From: a virus
Length of the DNA stretch: 64,000 nt
Strand: one strand, 5' to 3'
Virus record (IMG/VR): IMGVR_UViG_3300045256_000294
Span: 1 to 64,000 of that record
Both the position numbers and the translations under genes were made by a program. The notes beneath the pieces are model-generated. The model worked only from the letters and a program-made list of their open reading frames with translations, did no database searches and was not told the DNA's origin. The first letter of the stretch is position 1. Every line of letters begins with the position of its first letter. Below are positions 17,538-25,509 of the stretch, piece after piece.

Positions 17538-18254
17538 CTAGGTCTTGGCTCTGTACTTTATTGAAGCAGCCAATTTCGTTTTGTCGGCTGCGTCCCAGAT
17601 CGCTTTCTTGCGACTCAGAAAAATAGTACCTTCAGCATACATCCATTCGCACAACAGTTTGGTGTCATATTGGCCGAGAATCAATTTCTGATGGTGCTTG
17701 CCGGTAATTTTCCTACGACTTACACCCACTTCTGCGACTAAGAGATTTTGCAAATTATGCAAAAACTGGCCCGTACCCTTGCCGGCTGTAAAAGACGACT
17801 GCAGCCACGCTGACCGATTACCGTGTCTATTCGTGCTGTTCACCCAATAAATAGAACCATCACCATCGAAGAATCCGCGAACAAAATGCGGGAGCAATGA
17901 CGTTGGTATGTCAGGCAGTCTCGGCTCTGCTTTGCTCTTATGGGTGACGCCAGCCAGCTCTAGACAACGATCGTATAAGTGCTCCGACCAAAGTTCTGTC
18001 TGATAGTAAAGACCACCGGCAATGTGTCTGATGTTGAGCAACGTTCCCCATTCGTTAGCAAACATGATGATCGCCTCTTCGTCCAGACTGCCGACGCTAA
18101 CGTATTTATATATCTTATTATTCTTATACCTGGTGAAAATGCAGCCATCGGCTAACCAAAAACCGTACAAGTAAGCAGACTTCTGGTCCCAATAGTCAAA
18201 AAGAGTGCAACGTAACATGGGGATTTGAACTTGGATGGTCGCCTTGCCGACCAT
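17538..18254 (-). CDS. LAGLIDADG homing endonuclease
   Basis: A 238-residue site-specific DNA endonuclease with the two LAGLIDADG helices of a single-chain (monomeric) enzyme: AYLYGFWLADGCIF (residues about 27-40) and HFVRGFFDGDGSIY (about 122-136). Each ends in the acidic residue that binds the catalytic metal. The length is right for this class. The gene is A/T-richer than the surrounding virion and metabolic genes. Its ATG (18254) lies inside one arm of a 12-bp inverted repeat, and two decayed tRNA-like sequences lie just upstream. The endonuclease may once have belonged to an intron or targeted the tRNA locus; this is inference. Confidence 0.85.
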   Translation of the reverse strand: MVGKATIQVQIPMLRCTLFDYWDQKSAYLYGFWLADGCIFTRYKNNKIYKYVSVGSLDEEAIIMFANEWGTLLNIRHIAGGLYYQTELWSEHLYDRCLELAGVTHKSKAEPRLPDIPTSLLPHFVRGFFDGDGSIYWVNSTNRHGNRSAWLQSSFTAGKGTGQFLHNLQNLLVAEVGVSRRKITGKHHQKLILGQYDTKLLCEWMYAEGTIFLSRKKAIWDAADKTKLAASIKYRAKT

Positions 18255-18314
18255 CTAGCCAACGAATGCCGCCGAAAACCGACGGATTTATGTTGACAAA
18301 TTATGGTCGGCAAG
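18243..18314. repeat. 12-bp inverted repeat around the LAGLIDADG start
   Basis: CTTGCCGACCAT (18243-18254) and its exact complement (18303-18314) flank 48 bases that contain a second small hairpin with a CCGTCG/CGGCGG stem. The proximal arm contains the endonuclease ATG, so folding would hide the start codon. It could be a leftover intron end, a terminator for the tRNA-like transcript, or a translational switch. Confidence 0.6.
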
Positions 18315-18321
18315 ACTACGA

Positions 18322-18395
18322 TGGCTAGCTGGGATTCGAACCCGCGTTAGGAGCCAGTTAGGCTCCTCGTTCTGGACCACTAAACTATAGCCGGA
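18322..18395 (-). tRNA. tRNA-like sequence, degenerate
   Basis: Read on the minus strand: a D-arm-like start (TAGTTTAGTGGTCC), a perfect 5-bp anticodon stem GGAGC/GCTCC around the loop CTAACTG (anticodon would be AAC, valine, with an unusual U at position 37), and a T-loop GGGTTCGAATCCC. The acceptor stem (5' TCCGGCT against 3' GCTAGCC) pairs poorly and the T-stem has two mismatches. This is probably a decayed tRNA gene. Confidence 0.45.
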
Positions 18396-18423
18396 GCCCA
18401 GTCAGAGACCGGACCCACTATCG

Positions 18424-18495
18424 CCGCTTATCTACTCGCGAACCCGTGTCAAGAACCCGAAGGTTCAGTGTCCTGGAACGCTAGACGATGCCGGA
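18424..18495 (-). tRNA. tRNA-Glu-like sequence (UUC), 3' end decayed
   Basis: The 5' half (TCCGGCA, then TCGTCTAG and CCAGGACAC) matches the D-arm of bacterial tRNA-Glu closely, and TTC sits in the anticodon position. The anticodon stem-loop is one base short, and after GGGTTCG the T-arm and acceptor 3' strand no longer pair. It is a truncated or mutated tRNA-Glu gene and probably non-functional. Confidence 0.5.
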
Positions 18496-18526
18496 GAACC
18501 CCGCCGGAGCGAGGTCCCACTTCCAG

Positions 18527-18538
18527 TACCCTACGTAC
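18527..18538. promoter_or_regulatory. TACCCTACGTAC motif, copy 2
   Basis: Exact TACCCTACGTAC 17 bases before the start of the plus-strand gene at 18556. It is a candidate promoter or operator shared with copies near 14441, 38884 and 56312. Confidence 0.4.
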
Positions 18539-18555
18539 GCTCGGTAGTTAACCGC

Positions 18556-18867
18556 ATGAACGAGATCATCTTCACACGCCGATGTACCACGCCATTTCTA
18601 GCCGCTGTCCCGCCGCAGATCGAGCATTTCGACGCTCACATCTATGCGGTAGTCAAGCGGAAAAAGGGTAAGGATATCCCGGACAATAAGTACGGCACAG
18701 ACGTGCGACTAGATCCCTGCCTACTGGATTGGACGACACGCAGCATCACCGTCCACATCCCACTGAACATCAACGCGGGAATTGAATCTGTGGAGGATCT
18801 TGACCCAGCCTTCTTTGAGGCGGTCGAAGCGGCGTTTCTGGCGATAATGCAGGGGTGTCTGCCGTGA
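18556..18867 (+). CDS. Small plus-strand hypothetical protein
   Basis: A 103-residue protein with central strands (HFDAHIYAVVKRKKGKDIPD; SITVHIPLNINAG) and a C-terminal helix after a D.DP turn (VEDLDPAFFEAVEAAFLAIM). This strand-strand-helix layout with a 'D.DP' helix cap resembles the small proteins at 38900 and 6366, which may form a loose family of plus-strand accessory genes. Not otherwise recognised. Confidence 0.55.
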   Translation: MNEIIFTRRCTTPFLAAVPPQIEHFDAHIYAVVKRKKGKDIPDNKYGTDVRLDPCLLDWTTRSITVHIPLNINAGIESVEDLDPAFFEAVEAAFLAIMQGCLP

Positions 18868-18872
18868 ATTGG

Positions 18873-19058
18873 TCAGGGGGCGGGTACTGACCACACTTGG
18901 TACAGCTTCCGAATGAAACGGTTGTAGGGCTTCCCATAGTAGGAATTAGACGGAGCCCACTTCTGTGTCTTCTTGTCGAAGTAAGCGTGCATCCTCACCT
19001 TCGACCATGCGGCCGGGTTGCGGAGAATAGCTCGGCGTAGGGAGTGAAGCTTTCCCAT
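18873..19058 (-). CDS. Small basic hypothetical protein
   Basis: A 61-residue basic protein (for example HAYFDKKTQKWAPSNSYYGK). The start ATG 19058 is supported by GGGAGG upstream. The gene overlaps by 113 bases, in another frame, the end of the preceding gene. It may be nucleic-acid binding, but there is no recognised motif. Confidence 0.5.
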   Translation of the reverse strand: MGKLHSLRRAILRNPAAWSKVRMHAYFDKKTQKWAPSNSYYGKPYNRFIRKLYQVWSVPAP

Positions 19059-19887
19059 CTGTCGCCTCCCTATTCCAGCGTGTCGTGATTTTGTAATACC
19101 TGCGAGGCCGGGGACCGTACAGCGACAATTCCCCCGGCCCGAAGGCCCCACTGGACGAGTAGTGCCAGAAGCACGTCGAAAGCACCGGCTCGCCCCCGAA
19201 CTTAGCCAAATACAGGGCGATCAATCGCTCGAACATGTGTGGAGTCCAGAATCCAACATCGCGAAGTCGCAGCTTCTGGGCCATCTCGTACAACCGTGAC
19301 CCCAGCTTATCGAACAGCTTCCGCGAACACGCGAACTGGTGCGAGTAGACCAACCGCGGCTGAGTGTCCATCGCCCACTCATGGATGTCCGGGTCGTACT
19401 GCCGGATGATGTCCCACACCCGAATGCCGTGATCGAAACTGTGCAGCTTCATCGGGTCGAACTTAGGGCGATACGGGACCTCCGGCGGGATCTCCCACCC
19501 ATCCCAGAGGCCGATGGCGGACGACGGGGCCGTCAGCCCAACCGCCCGATCTGGCTTCTCCTTTAGCCACTTCGCCACTTGCTTCCAGGTATCCGCCGGC
19601 TTGAAATGTAGGTCGATGTCGGAGTGAATGATGGCGACGTTATCGTCCCCAGCTAGCTCCTGGATATGCTCCCAGAGCGTGAGGATCACCGACGTCTCGA
19701 ATAAAGACGAGTTCCACGGAGCATAAGTCGGGTGGAAATCGCCGGCCTCCGAGAAATCCACCTTATCCATCTTGGTGGTGCCGCAGGAGATCCGACGGAT
19801 GCGGGCATGCTTGGTATTGTAGGCCGTCCGCGGTAGCAGATCGACACTCTGCGGGTGGCACAACATAAAAACTTCGAGCAAAGTCAT
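18946..19887 (-). CDS. Probable glycosyltransferase-like protein
   Basis: A soluble protein of about 313 residues. The region DDNVAIIHSDIDLHFKPADT has a D-x-D (SDIDLHF) after a hydrophobic strand, typical of nucleotide-sugar-binding GT-A enzymes, and the opening FMLCHPQSVDLLPRTAYN is like that of DUF4422-type transferases. Later YSSSGAFGPGELSLYGPRPR may be an acceptor loop. ATG 19887 follows GGAG closely; MLCHPQ further down is another possible start. The last about 35 residues overlap the next gene and look unlike the rest, so the stop may have shifted. Other glycosyltransferases follow upstream. Confidence 0.5.
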   Translation of the reverse strand: MTLLEVFMLCHPQSVDLLPRTAYNTKHARIRRISCGTTKMDKVDFSEAGDFHPTYAPWNSSLFETSVILTLWEHIQELAGDDNVAIIHSDIDLHFKPADTWKQVAKWLKEKPDRAVGLTAPSSAIGLWDGWEIPPEVPYRPKFDPMKLHSFDHGIRVWDIIRQYDPDIHEWAMDTQPRLVYSHQFACSRKLFDKLGSRLYEMAQKLRLRDVGFWTPHMFERLIALYLAKFGGEPVLSTCFWHYSSSGAFGPGELSLYGPRPRRYYKITTRWNREATDGKASLPTPSYSPQPGRMVEGEDARLLRQEDTEVGSV

Positions 19888-19924
19888 CTCCGAATGGCAC
19901 AACCAACCCGATCTGGAACCCGCT

Positions 19925-20363
19925 ATGATTCACAACTGCCCAGATCACGGTGATTGCGAACATAAGTACCACAGCAACGGTAAAAGGAGGCCGAAAACGC
20001 TAGCCTGCGTCTTGTGCTGCAGAGCGAAAGGGAAACTCCGCCGTCGCCGAAACATTACAGACTACACAAGCGATCCACCATAAAGGTGGAGTATGCCAGA
20101 AATGTGGTTACAACCGGTGTCTATCCGCCCTCGAATTTCACCATCGCGACCCAGCACAGAAAGAATTCGCATGGGCCAAGATGCGAATGAAATCGTGAGA
20201 GCGGATTAAGACAGAAATCAAGAAATGTGACCTACTCTATGCGAATTGTCATCGTGAAACACATTGGGACCCCACTACCGCCATTGAACACGTTGACTAC
20301 ATCAAGAACCGCAAAACAGAGTTCATGGGCGACCGCGAACTTCATGACTACAGCCACCTTTAT
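19925..20363 (+). pseudogene. HNH endonuclease pseudogene
   Basis: Starts MIHNCPDHGDCEHKYHSNGK at 19925. After a frame change near 20070 it reads AIHHKGGVCQKCGYNRCLSA then LEFHHRDPAQKEF, the standard HNH core with zinc CxxC and catalytic HH. A TGA (20195-20197) replaces an expected tryptophan before ERIKTEIKKCDLLYANCHRE, which closes the fold. With a frameshift plus a nonsense codon it cannot make the full protein. It occupies the 480-base gap between two glycosyltransferase genes. Confidence 0.75.
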
Positions 20364-20382
20364 AAGATGAGCTCTCAGTTTC

Positions 20383-21246
20383 TTATGGTATCTCCAGAAG
20401 CCCCTGGCGACGGTCGCTCTTGAGTTTGACCTTATTGATTCCCATCGACTTCAGGTGAACGTTCAATCCATCTCCGGAGTCTAGGCTCACGTTGATGTAG
20501 CTGGTGACCTCCGGTTGGCCATTCTGCTGGCTCCAATGCATGTGAGTGCCCAGAAGCTCCGGGAACCGCAGCCGCCACTTGTTGTACAGCAGCCGCAAGT
20601 AGACCCAATATTTCTTGTCGCCGATGAAAGAGGCACTGTAGCTGCCGTAGTGGATGATCGGCAGGTGAGAGCAGTAGACACCATAAGCGGCAGCCCTCGC
20701 CTGCAAACAGAGATCGACACCGTAGAAGTGGAAGCCAGTGAACAGAGAGTCGAAGCGAAGGCCAGTCTTCTTGTTCAAGACGAGCACGCACTCGTCGGCA
20801 CAGTGGACCTTGGTGGTGTCTTTCTGACCGTCCCAATAGGGAGGTTCGCCAAGTTTATCGTCGGAGTCCCAAACGCTCCCGACGGCCACGGTGTCAGTGT
20901 TTAAAGCACCACCCCACCGCCCGATATGCTGTCTACCGTAGTCGAGCGAGATGCCGGCGGAGCCTAGCACACCCCAATCTTGTGGGAGTTCGGCAACCAC
21001 ATCCTTGAGGCGGTCGAACCAGCGATATAGGAGCCGGATGTCCTGGTGAGCGAAGACGAGGATGTCGGAGCGGGCCACGTCGATGCCGATGTTCAGGGCA
21101 TTTGCGGCACTGTATCGGTTATCCTCGTTTAAAACGGGGATTATCTCAATATCGTGGCTGCGGCGGTTCTCGGCGATGCTCGCCAAGAGACACTTCTCGT
21201 AGACGTCTGGGCGGGACACACAGGTAATGATCGAGACGTCTGGCAT
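20383..21246 (-). CDS. Family 2-type glycosyltransferase
   Basis: Transfers sugar from a nucleotide sugar to a surface glycan or virion protein. The 287-residue protein opens MPDVSIITCVSRPDVYEKCL, the classic GT2 strand-loop. FAHQDIRLL takes the place of the D-x-D metal site, and FHFYGVDLCLQARAAAYGVY is the acceptor-side helix with its conserved Asp (as in GDED/GVDxDLC motifs). The C-terminal region is family-specific. It is divergent from the small gene at 21291, so the 44 bases between them hold both promoters. The substrate cannot be told from sequence. Confidence 0.75.
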   Translation of the reverse strand: MPDVSIITCVSRPDVYEKCLLASIAENRRSHDIEIIPVLNEDNRYSAANALNIGIDVARSDILVFAHQDIRLLYRWFDRLKDVVAELPQDWGVLGSAGISLDYGRQHIGRWGGALNTDTVAVGSVWDSDDKLGEPPYWDGQKDTTKVHCADECVLVLNKKTGLRFDSLFTGFHFYGVDLCLQARAAAYGVYCSHLPIIHYGSYSASFIGDKKYWVYLRLLYNKWRLRFPELLGTHMHWSQQNGQPEVTSYINVSLDSGDGLNVHLKSMGINKVKLKSDRRQGLLEIP

Positions 21247-21290
21247 GATGTCAAATCTATTAGTAACTGGACCCTTGGGAGGGAGAAACC

Positions 21291-21521
21291 ATGGCGGTAG
21301 CCGTCACGACCATCACGAACCTGTCGAAGCAAGCGGTGCCGGTGCTCGTCAACGAGATCCCACTAGCCAAGACGTCGGAATCGTCCGACCTACCGCCGGG
21401 TGAGGCTCGCCAACTGCTCATTCAGCCCGGTGCCTCGATCACTGTCGAATCCCGCCGGCTGGATCAGGGTCAGCTTGACCAACTCCGTCGCAAGGGGCTT
21501 CTGTCGTACACGTCCGCGTAA
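21291..21521 (+). CDS. Small putative virion-associated protein (PG-motif module)
   Basis: A 76-residue protein on the plus strand with a strong GGGAGGGA ribosome site and its own terminator, which suggests high expression. Its C-terminal part (LIQPGASITVESRRL then QLDQLRRKGLLSY) matches the small protein at 3434-3679 and the N-terminus of the glycosyltransferase at 28541. The N-terminal half (TITNLSKQAVPVLVNE) is strand-forming. Likely a small structural or decoration protein; the role is inferred from expression signals and the paralogue near the sheath. Confidence 0.6.
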   Translation: MAVAVTTITNLSKQAVPVLVNEIPLAKTSESSDLPPGEARQLLIQPGASITVESRRLDQGQLDQLRRKGLLSYTSA

Positions 21522-21541
21522 GCCCAGCGAGTCCAGCCAGA

Positions 21542-21562
21542 CCCGCCCCATGATGGGGCGGG
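21542..21562. terminator. Terminator between convergent genes
   Basis: CCCGCCCCA and its complement form a perfect 9-bp stem with a TGA loop, placed between the plus gene ending at 21521 and the minus gene ending at 21576. It probably works in both directions. Confidence 0.75.
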
Positions 21563-21575
21563 CCTTCCTGCCAGA

Positions 21576-22346
21576 TCACTCCTTGATCGGCAAATCGTCT
21601 GGGATCTCCCGCAAAGCCAGCTTACCGACCCCCACCGAGATGAAGTCTCGGAATTTCTCTTCATCCATTTCCCACTGCTTGATCTCGGTCAGGCACTGCC
21701 GATATTTAGTACCAAGCTCGGTGTCCGACCGCTGATGCCCCTTCTGCAGTAGCTGCCCAGCGAACCGATCCAAGTCATCCAGCCCAGCGCGATCCCAGAC
21801 CGGACCGCGAACAGTCGATTCCCGCCAGAACTTGTACCGCAGCAGGCAGCTGATCAGCCGCTTATCCACTTCAGAATGCTGGCGGAGCCAGCATTTGGAG
21901 TCCATATCATAGCAGCAGTCGGCAATAAGCTTGAAAGCGGTGTTGATCGCCGCCTCTGCCGGCTTCAGGCACATCTCGCGGATCACCGTGTCGAACTTCC
22001 ACACCCGATGCCGTTCGGTGTAGTACAGTTGGGTGAAGTGCTGGACGGCGACTTGGTAATCGTGAGGAAGGGCGAACACCAACCCCTTAATGATGTCATC
22101 GTAACGAGGAGGAAGAGTGCCAGGCATCTTGCCACGGAGAGCAGCCGGGAACTGCTCCTGCCAGTGATCTTCCACCCACTTGACGTACGAGTCCTGCTTG
22201 AACTTGTCTACTGAGTCCCAATCCAGCTTGAACAGGTTGTACATTCGCGAGTCGGCGGCTTGGGAACCGACCGGAACCTTGACATTCTGGAACAGGAGAC
22301 GGGGAACGTAGAAATGCTCTACCGAACCGTGATAACGGCCCAACAT
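21576..22346 (-). CDS. Hypothetical protein
   Basis: A 256-residue, mostly helical soluble protein rich in aromatic residues (for example DWDSVDKFKQDSYVKWVEDH). No motif for catalysis, metal or membrane is seen. Cysteines in ADCCYDMDSKCWL are not in a zinc pattern. It stands alone downstream of the methyltransferase gene with an 80-base gap. Not recognised. Confidence 0.6.
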   Translation of the reverse strand: MLGRYHGSVEHFYVPRLLFQNVKVPVGSQAADSRMYNLFKLDWDSVDKFKQDSYVKWVEDHWQEQFPAALRGKMPGTLPPRYDDIIKGLVFALPHDYQVAVQHFTQLYYTERHRVWKFDTVIREMCLKPAEAAINTAFKLIADCCYDMDSKCWLRQHSEVDKRLISCLLRYKFWRESTVRGPVWDRAGLDDLDRFAGQLLQKGHQRSDTELGTKYRQCLTEIKQWEMDEEKFRDFISVGVGKLALREIPDDLPIKE

Positions 22347-22424
22347 ACTGACCCCTCAGTTAGCGACCACGCAATAGCACCGCCAACCTTCGGCGGAATC
22401 CGCCCCATCTTGGAGGCGGACTAT

Positions 22425-23123
22425 CTACACGTAGAGTACTGACGGAGTGGGATGGAAACTAGCATCGCGAGTGGCAACGATGTTCAGCCGTGGCCCGGCA
22501 GGAGCGTTGTGACGTTGTTCGTGGAGCGTCCGAAAGCCGTGCTTGGCCAGAATAGCCCTCAGCACAGCCTCGTCCAACCAAATGCTTGAGGCATCGATGC
22601 CGCTGAGGGGGTCGTGCCAGCCATGCTCATTATACACCCCGCCAGTGTATACCTCACCATCGAAATATTCGACTGTCGGCTGCAGACCTTGCTTGTTGAC
22701 GTGCGTATCCAGGCAGAGCGTCTGGCACATCGGCAGGACACGATGGAGATGGGCTACCGGCCGAGACAGGTGGTAAAGAACGCCTACGTGGACCAGTACA
22801 TCGGTCTTGAACTCTATCTCTTCCACATTGTCGAGCACCACATCAACGTTGCGGATATTCAGGAGATTCAGCCGCAGCAGAGTCTTGGCGACGTTATCCG
22901 GCCGAACGTCGATGGCTGTGACGTGCTTGAATCGCCTAGCGAGTGGGACCGTGTGCCAACCGTGCCAACAGCCAAACTCAATGGCTGCAAGCTGCTTACA
23001 CGGCAAATTGTCCAGAATGTATCGCAGCCGGAAATCCGGCTCAGGAAACTCGATGTGCCCGCCGAACATCGGCAGCAGTTGCTGTCGGACCAGAGCTTGC
23101 CAGGGTGCTCGCAGTAAGATCAT
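22425..23123 (-). CDS. SAM-dependent methyltransferase
   Basis: A 232-residue Rossmann-fold methyltransferase. Motif I is LAAIEFGCWHGWHTVPLA, the acidic end of strand 2 is TAIDVRPDNV, and motif IV lies around VLVHVGVLYHLSRPVAHL (about residues 110-128). The motif I glycines are in the unusual form E-F-G-C-W-H-G, seen in FkbM/TylF-like and tRNA-U34-type methyltransferases. The gene sits among glycosyl- and sulfotransferases and overlaps the macro-domain gene by 4 bases, so a surface-sugar or small-molecule substrate is plausible. The exact substrate is unknown. Confidence 0.7.
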   Translation of the reverse strand: MILLRAPWQALVRQQLLPMFGGHIEFPEPDFRLRYILDNLPCKQLAAIEFGCWHGWHTVPLARRFKHVTAIDVRPDNVAKTLLRLNLLNIRNVDVVLDNVEEIEFKTDVLVHVGVLYHLSRPVAHLHRVLPMCQTLCLDTHVNKQGLQPTVEYFDGEVYTGGVYNEHGWHDPLSGIDASSIWLDEAVLRAILAKHGFRTLHEQRHNAPAGPRLNIVATRDASFHPTPSVLYV

Positions 23124-23599
23124 GTTAGCTCAAGGAGAACAAAGCGGTCATCGAGCCCGTCCTTGAGAATAGGTACGACCTCCGCCCGCTCCAGACCGCC
23201 GGCACCACACCCCACCAGCGGTAGAGCGATCTCACCGAAGACCAGCTTCTTCTCACGCAGAATCTCACCCAGCTTCTGTAACTGCTTTACACCGCGAGCG
23301 ATAAGGTCGATGTCGGACGGTGATTGCCAGGACATCCACGGCTGGCGGACATTCAACGGCTTAGTCGGGAACAGGATGAGATTGCCCTCATAATAAGGGC
23401 AGACGGCGGTATTCGCCCCATACTTCTGGCAGTGGTCCCCGTACCACGTGGCAAGGTCTGGGTATAATTCGGAAGCAGCAAGAGCAACCCCGGCTCCCAT
23501 GGGGTTACTCCCATCGCGTTTCCAGCCGATGTTGGTGGGGATGACAGCCCACCTTTTCTCGGCCATCCAGACGGTGATACTGCCGCGACGTTCAACCAC
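23120..23599 (-). CDS. Macro-domain protein (ADP-ribose-1''-phosphate phosphatase-like)
   Basis: A 159-residue macro domain that probably binds ADP-ribose or a derivative. PTNIGWKRDGSNPMGAGVAL holds the binding loop with N and G-x-G pattern, and ALPLVGCGAGGLERAEVVPI is the second loop seen in Poa1p/ALC1-type macro domains (lP.iG.G.gGl.w..v). Start GTG 23599 is chosen because the frame before it belongs to the upstream gene. In a phage it might remove ADP-ribose marks made by host defence enzymes or process ADP-ribose phosphate; this is inference. Confidence 0.75.
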   Translation of the reverse strand: MVERRGSITVWMAEKRWAVIPTNIGWKRDGSNPMGAGVALAASELYPDLATWYGDHCQKYGANTAVCPYYEGNLILFPTKPLNVRQPWMSWQSPSDIDLIARGVKQLQKLGEILREKKLVFGEIALPLVGCGAGGLERAEVVPILKDGLDDRFVLLELT

Positions 23600-24166
23600 T
23601 GTGACCACACCCCTCGTGAATGAGAGCTTTGAATTTCGCCAGATGACCCAGCAGTTCCTGCTTCGGCATCCGGTCAAGGTCCTTGCCCGCCGTGGTGCGG
23701 ACAGCTTCGTGGGCGACATCCCGGTTGATTCAGCATGATGGTCCAGGTGGTCTGAATAGGGACCACAGTATGCCAGACCATCGGACCGACGATCTCGTAG
23801 CAGGACCACTTGGGCATGACGGTATGACTAACCGTCACCGGCTCGCGGTCCTGACGATTCTTGGATCGGCCAAGCCACATCTGGTATTGACCCTCCAAAA
23901 CCAAGAACGCACCCGGCCACGGGTGCGGATACGGGAAAGCCTCATAGGTGTGGCAAGGGTCAAATTTGTGCAGGCAGATCCGGTAGTCGTCTTTTGGGTG
24001 CCGTCCTCGAACGCATCCTGGAACAGGGAGTGCACCCGGTAGGTATATGGCTTACGGCGGTTGACGATCAGCGACTGCCACCGTTCCGGTTGTTTGAACC
24101 TTTCATAGATTTGGGCAGAAGCCGAAACAACTCAGGGATGAGCTTCGGCTTAGGAGCTTCGGTCAT
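23592..24166 (-). pseudogene. Cupin-like hypothetical protein, broken by three frameshifts
   Basis: Pieces in all three frames join into one protein: MTEAPKPKLIPELFRLLP, then AQIYERFKQPERWQSLIVNR, then DDYRICLHKFDPCHTYEAFP with PHPWPGAFLVLEGQYQMWLG, then DVAHEAVRTTAGKDLDRMPK to a TGA at 23592-23594. The third piece has cupin features (paired His with a PHPW loop, a glycine turn, and a second metal-like GPMVWHTVVP). Three indels in 575 bases make a pseudogene, or a badly sequenced stretch. The ATG (24166) has GGGGG upstream and is divergent from a glycosyltransferase. Confidence 0.6.
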
Positions 24167-24182
24167 GTTGACCCCCGGTGAT

Positions 24183-24926
24183 GTGATACAATTGATAATG
24201 GTCACCTATTTCAGGCCCAACGACCTGACCCGGTGCCTGGATTCAGTTCTATCTAACACGGTCGAACCCATCAAGTTGGCTATCATAGACAACTCCCGTG
24301 GTGGTCTGGACCATATCCTGGATAATATCGACGACCCCAGAGTTACCGTCTACAAGAATGACAACAACCTAGGTAAGGGTCGGGCCTTCATGAAGTGGTA
24401 CCCACATATTATGAAAGGGAACCGATTCGACTTCTTCGTGTCGATCGACTCGGACCTTGTGGTCCCGGAGGGTTGGCTGAGCCGGATGTTGAGGGCGGCG
24501 TACCGACTGGACAACCCCGGCATCTTGGCCCCCGTCTTGACACAGGAGACAGGCGACACCTTCGACCTACAGCGAGCCCGCGGGAAACTCATGATGCACA
24601 GGGAAGGGCAAGGAAGCGGCTTCGTGGGGCCGTCCCTGTTTCAGAATCGACATACGGCCGGTCCGCTGTTCCTCATTCACCGCAAATTCTTCGAGCAGGT
24701 AGGCGGCTACGTCCAGACTCAATTGTACGGAAATGACGACGGGGAACTCTGCAAAGCCGCCGCCAAGAAAAAACGCTTCATCGGCATCGTGACCGATGTG
24801 GAGGTCTTGCACCTAGACGGCGACGTGACCCCGGAATACCGAGCATGGAAAAAGCGGAACGTCAATAGGGACGCGGACCACAAAGGCTTTTGGGATCAAG
24901 GTCAGATGTCGGATAGTAACGATTGA
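24183..24926 (+). CDS. Family 2 glycosyltransferase
   Basis: A 247-residue GT-A enzyme. VIQLIMVTYFRPNDLTRCLD is the N-terminal GT2 strand and helix, NDNNLGKGRAFMKW matches the G-K/R-x-x-A helix, and FFVSIDSDLVVPEGWLSRML holds the D-S-D metal site (about residues 97-99). LYGNDDGELCKAAAKKKRFI is the acceptor/catalytic region (NDDGEL). GTG 24183 is preferred because it gives the usual start just before the first strand; ATG 24198 is the alternative. It converges on and overlaps the sulfotransferase gene by 65 bases. The sugar is unknown. Confidence 0.8.
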   Translation: MIQLIMVTYFRPNDLTRCLDSVLSNTVEPIKLAIIDNSRGGLDHILDNIDDPRVTVYKNDNNLGKGRAFMKWYPHIMKGNRFDFFVSIDSDLVVPEGWLSRMLRAAYRLDNPGILAPVLTQETGDTFDLQRARGKLMMHREGQGSGFVGPSLFQNRHTAGPLFLIHRKFFEQVGGYVQTQLYGNDDGELCKAAAKKKRFIGIVTDVEVLHLDGDVTPEYRAWKKRNVNRDADHKGFWDQGQMSDSND

Positions 24927-25509
24927 TGACTTCCGACTCCGCGGCCAGGACCCGCTTGGCCAACTTCTCATCGTAAGTGGCCCAGAATTTCGACGACTTC
25001 CCATCCATATCGGAATCGTTCACTCGCGGACAATTCCTGATCGCCGACGTGCTGAATTTCTCACCAGCCATAGACAGAGCCTGGATGATGTCCTCGACCA
25101 TGTTCTCGACTCTGCCCACGAAGTCAATGGGCCGCGGGCATTGGTCGATGAACGACTGACACTCCCAGGTGAGCCAACCTGACGGCTTGTAACGGAGGAC
25201 ATTCTCGACAAAAGTGCGGAAGTCGTTAGAGGCACAGTTGTAGTCGAGGGGATGCTGTGGCTTCCAGCCGTGCTTGACCCGGAACGCCCATCTGGACTGA
25301 TACCAGGTGAGCGGGTGGCGGACGAATGAGAACAGGAACTTGTCCTTGAAGAATTCGGGCGGCTGGTAGCGGGAAATCTCTGGGAAGTGGGAGTGTTGCT
25401 CACCCAACTCCAGGTGCGGGATCTTGCAAATCTTGAAGACGTGGCGAATCCACATCCCGCCGCACTTCGGGATGTGAAGAAAAACTGATCGGTCTGTTAC
25501 GAGAGCCAC
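24862..25509 (-). CDS. Sulfotransferase
   Basis: Probably transfers sulfate from PAPS to a sugar or small molecule. SVFLHIPKCGGMWIRHVFK is the 5'-phosphosulfate loop (K-C-G-G in place of K-T-G-T), and FSFVRHPLTWYQSRWAF is the 3'-phosphate binding motif (R-x-P...S). Length (215 residues) is at the short end for the family 2 sulfotransferases. It lies beside a glycosyltransferase and a macro-domain gene, and a second sulfotransferase is at 38105. The substrate is probably a glycan, by context. Confidence 0.8.
   Translation of the reverse strand: MALVTDRSVFLHIPKCGGMWIRHVFKICKIPHLELGEQHSHFPEISRYQPPEFFKDKFLFSFVRHPLTWYQSRWAFRVKHGWKPQHPLDYNCASNDFRTFVENVLRYKPSGWLTWECQSFIDQCPRPIDFVGRVENMVEDIIQALSMAGEKFSTSAIRNCPRVNDSDMDGKSSKFWATYDEKLAKRVLAAESEVINRYYPTSDLDPKSLCGPRPY

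Noticed and set aside
18322-18395. Amber-suppressor tRNA (anticodon CTA) from the tRNA-like sequence
   Set aside because: CTA occurs in the loop, but placing it as the anticodon destroys the 5-bp stem. The only good stem gives AAC, and the acceptor stem is poor.
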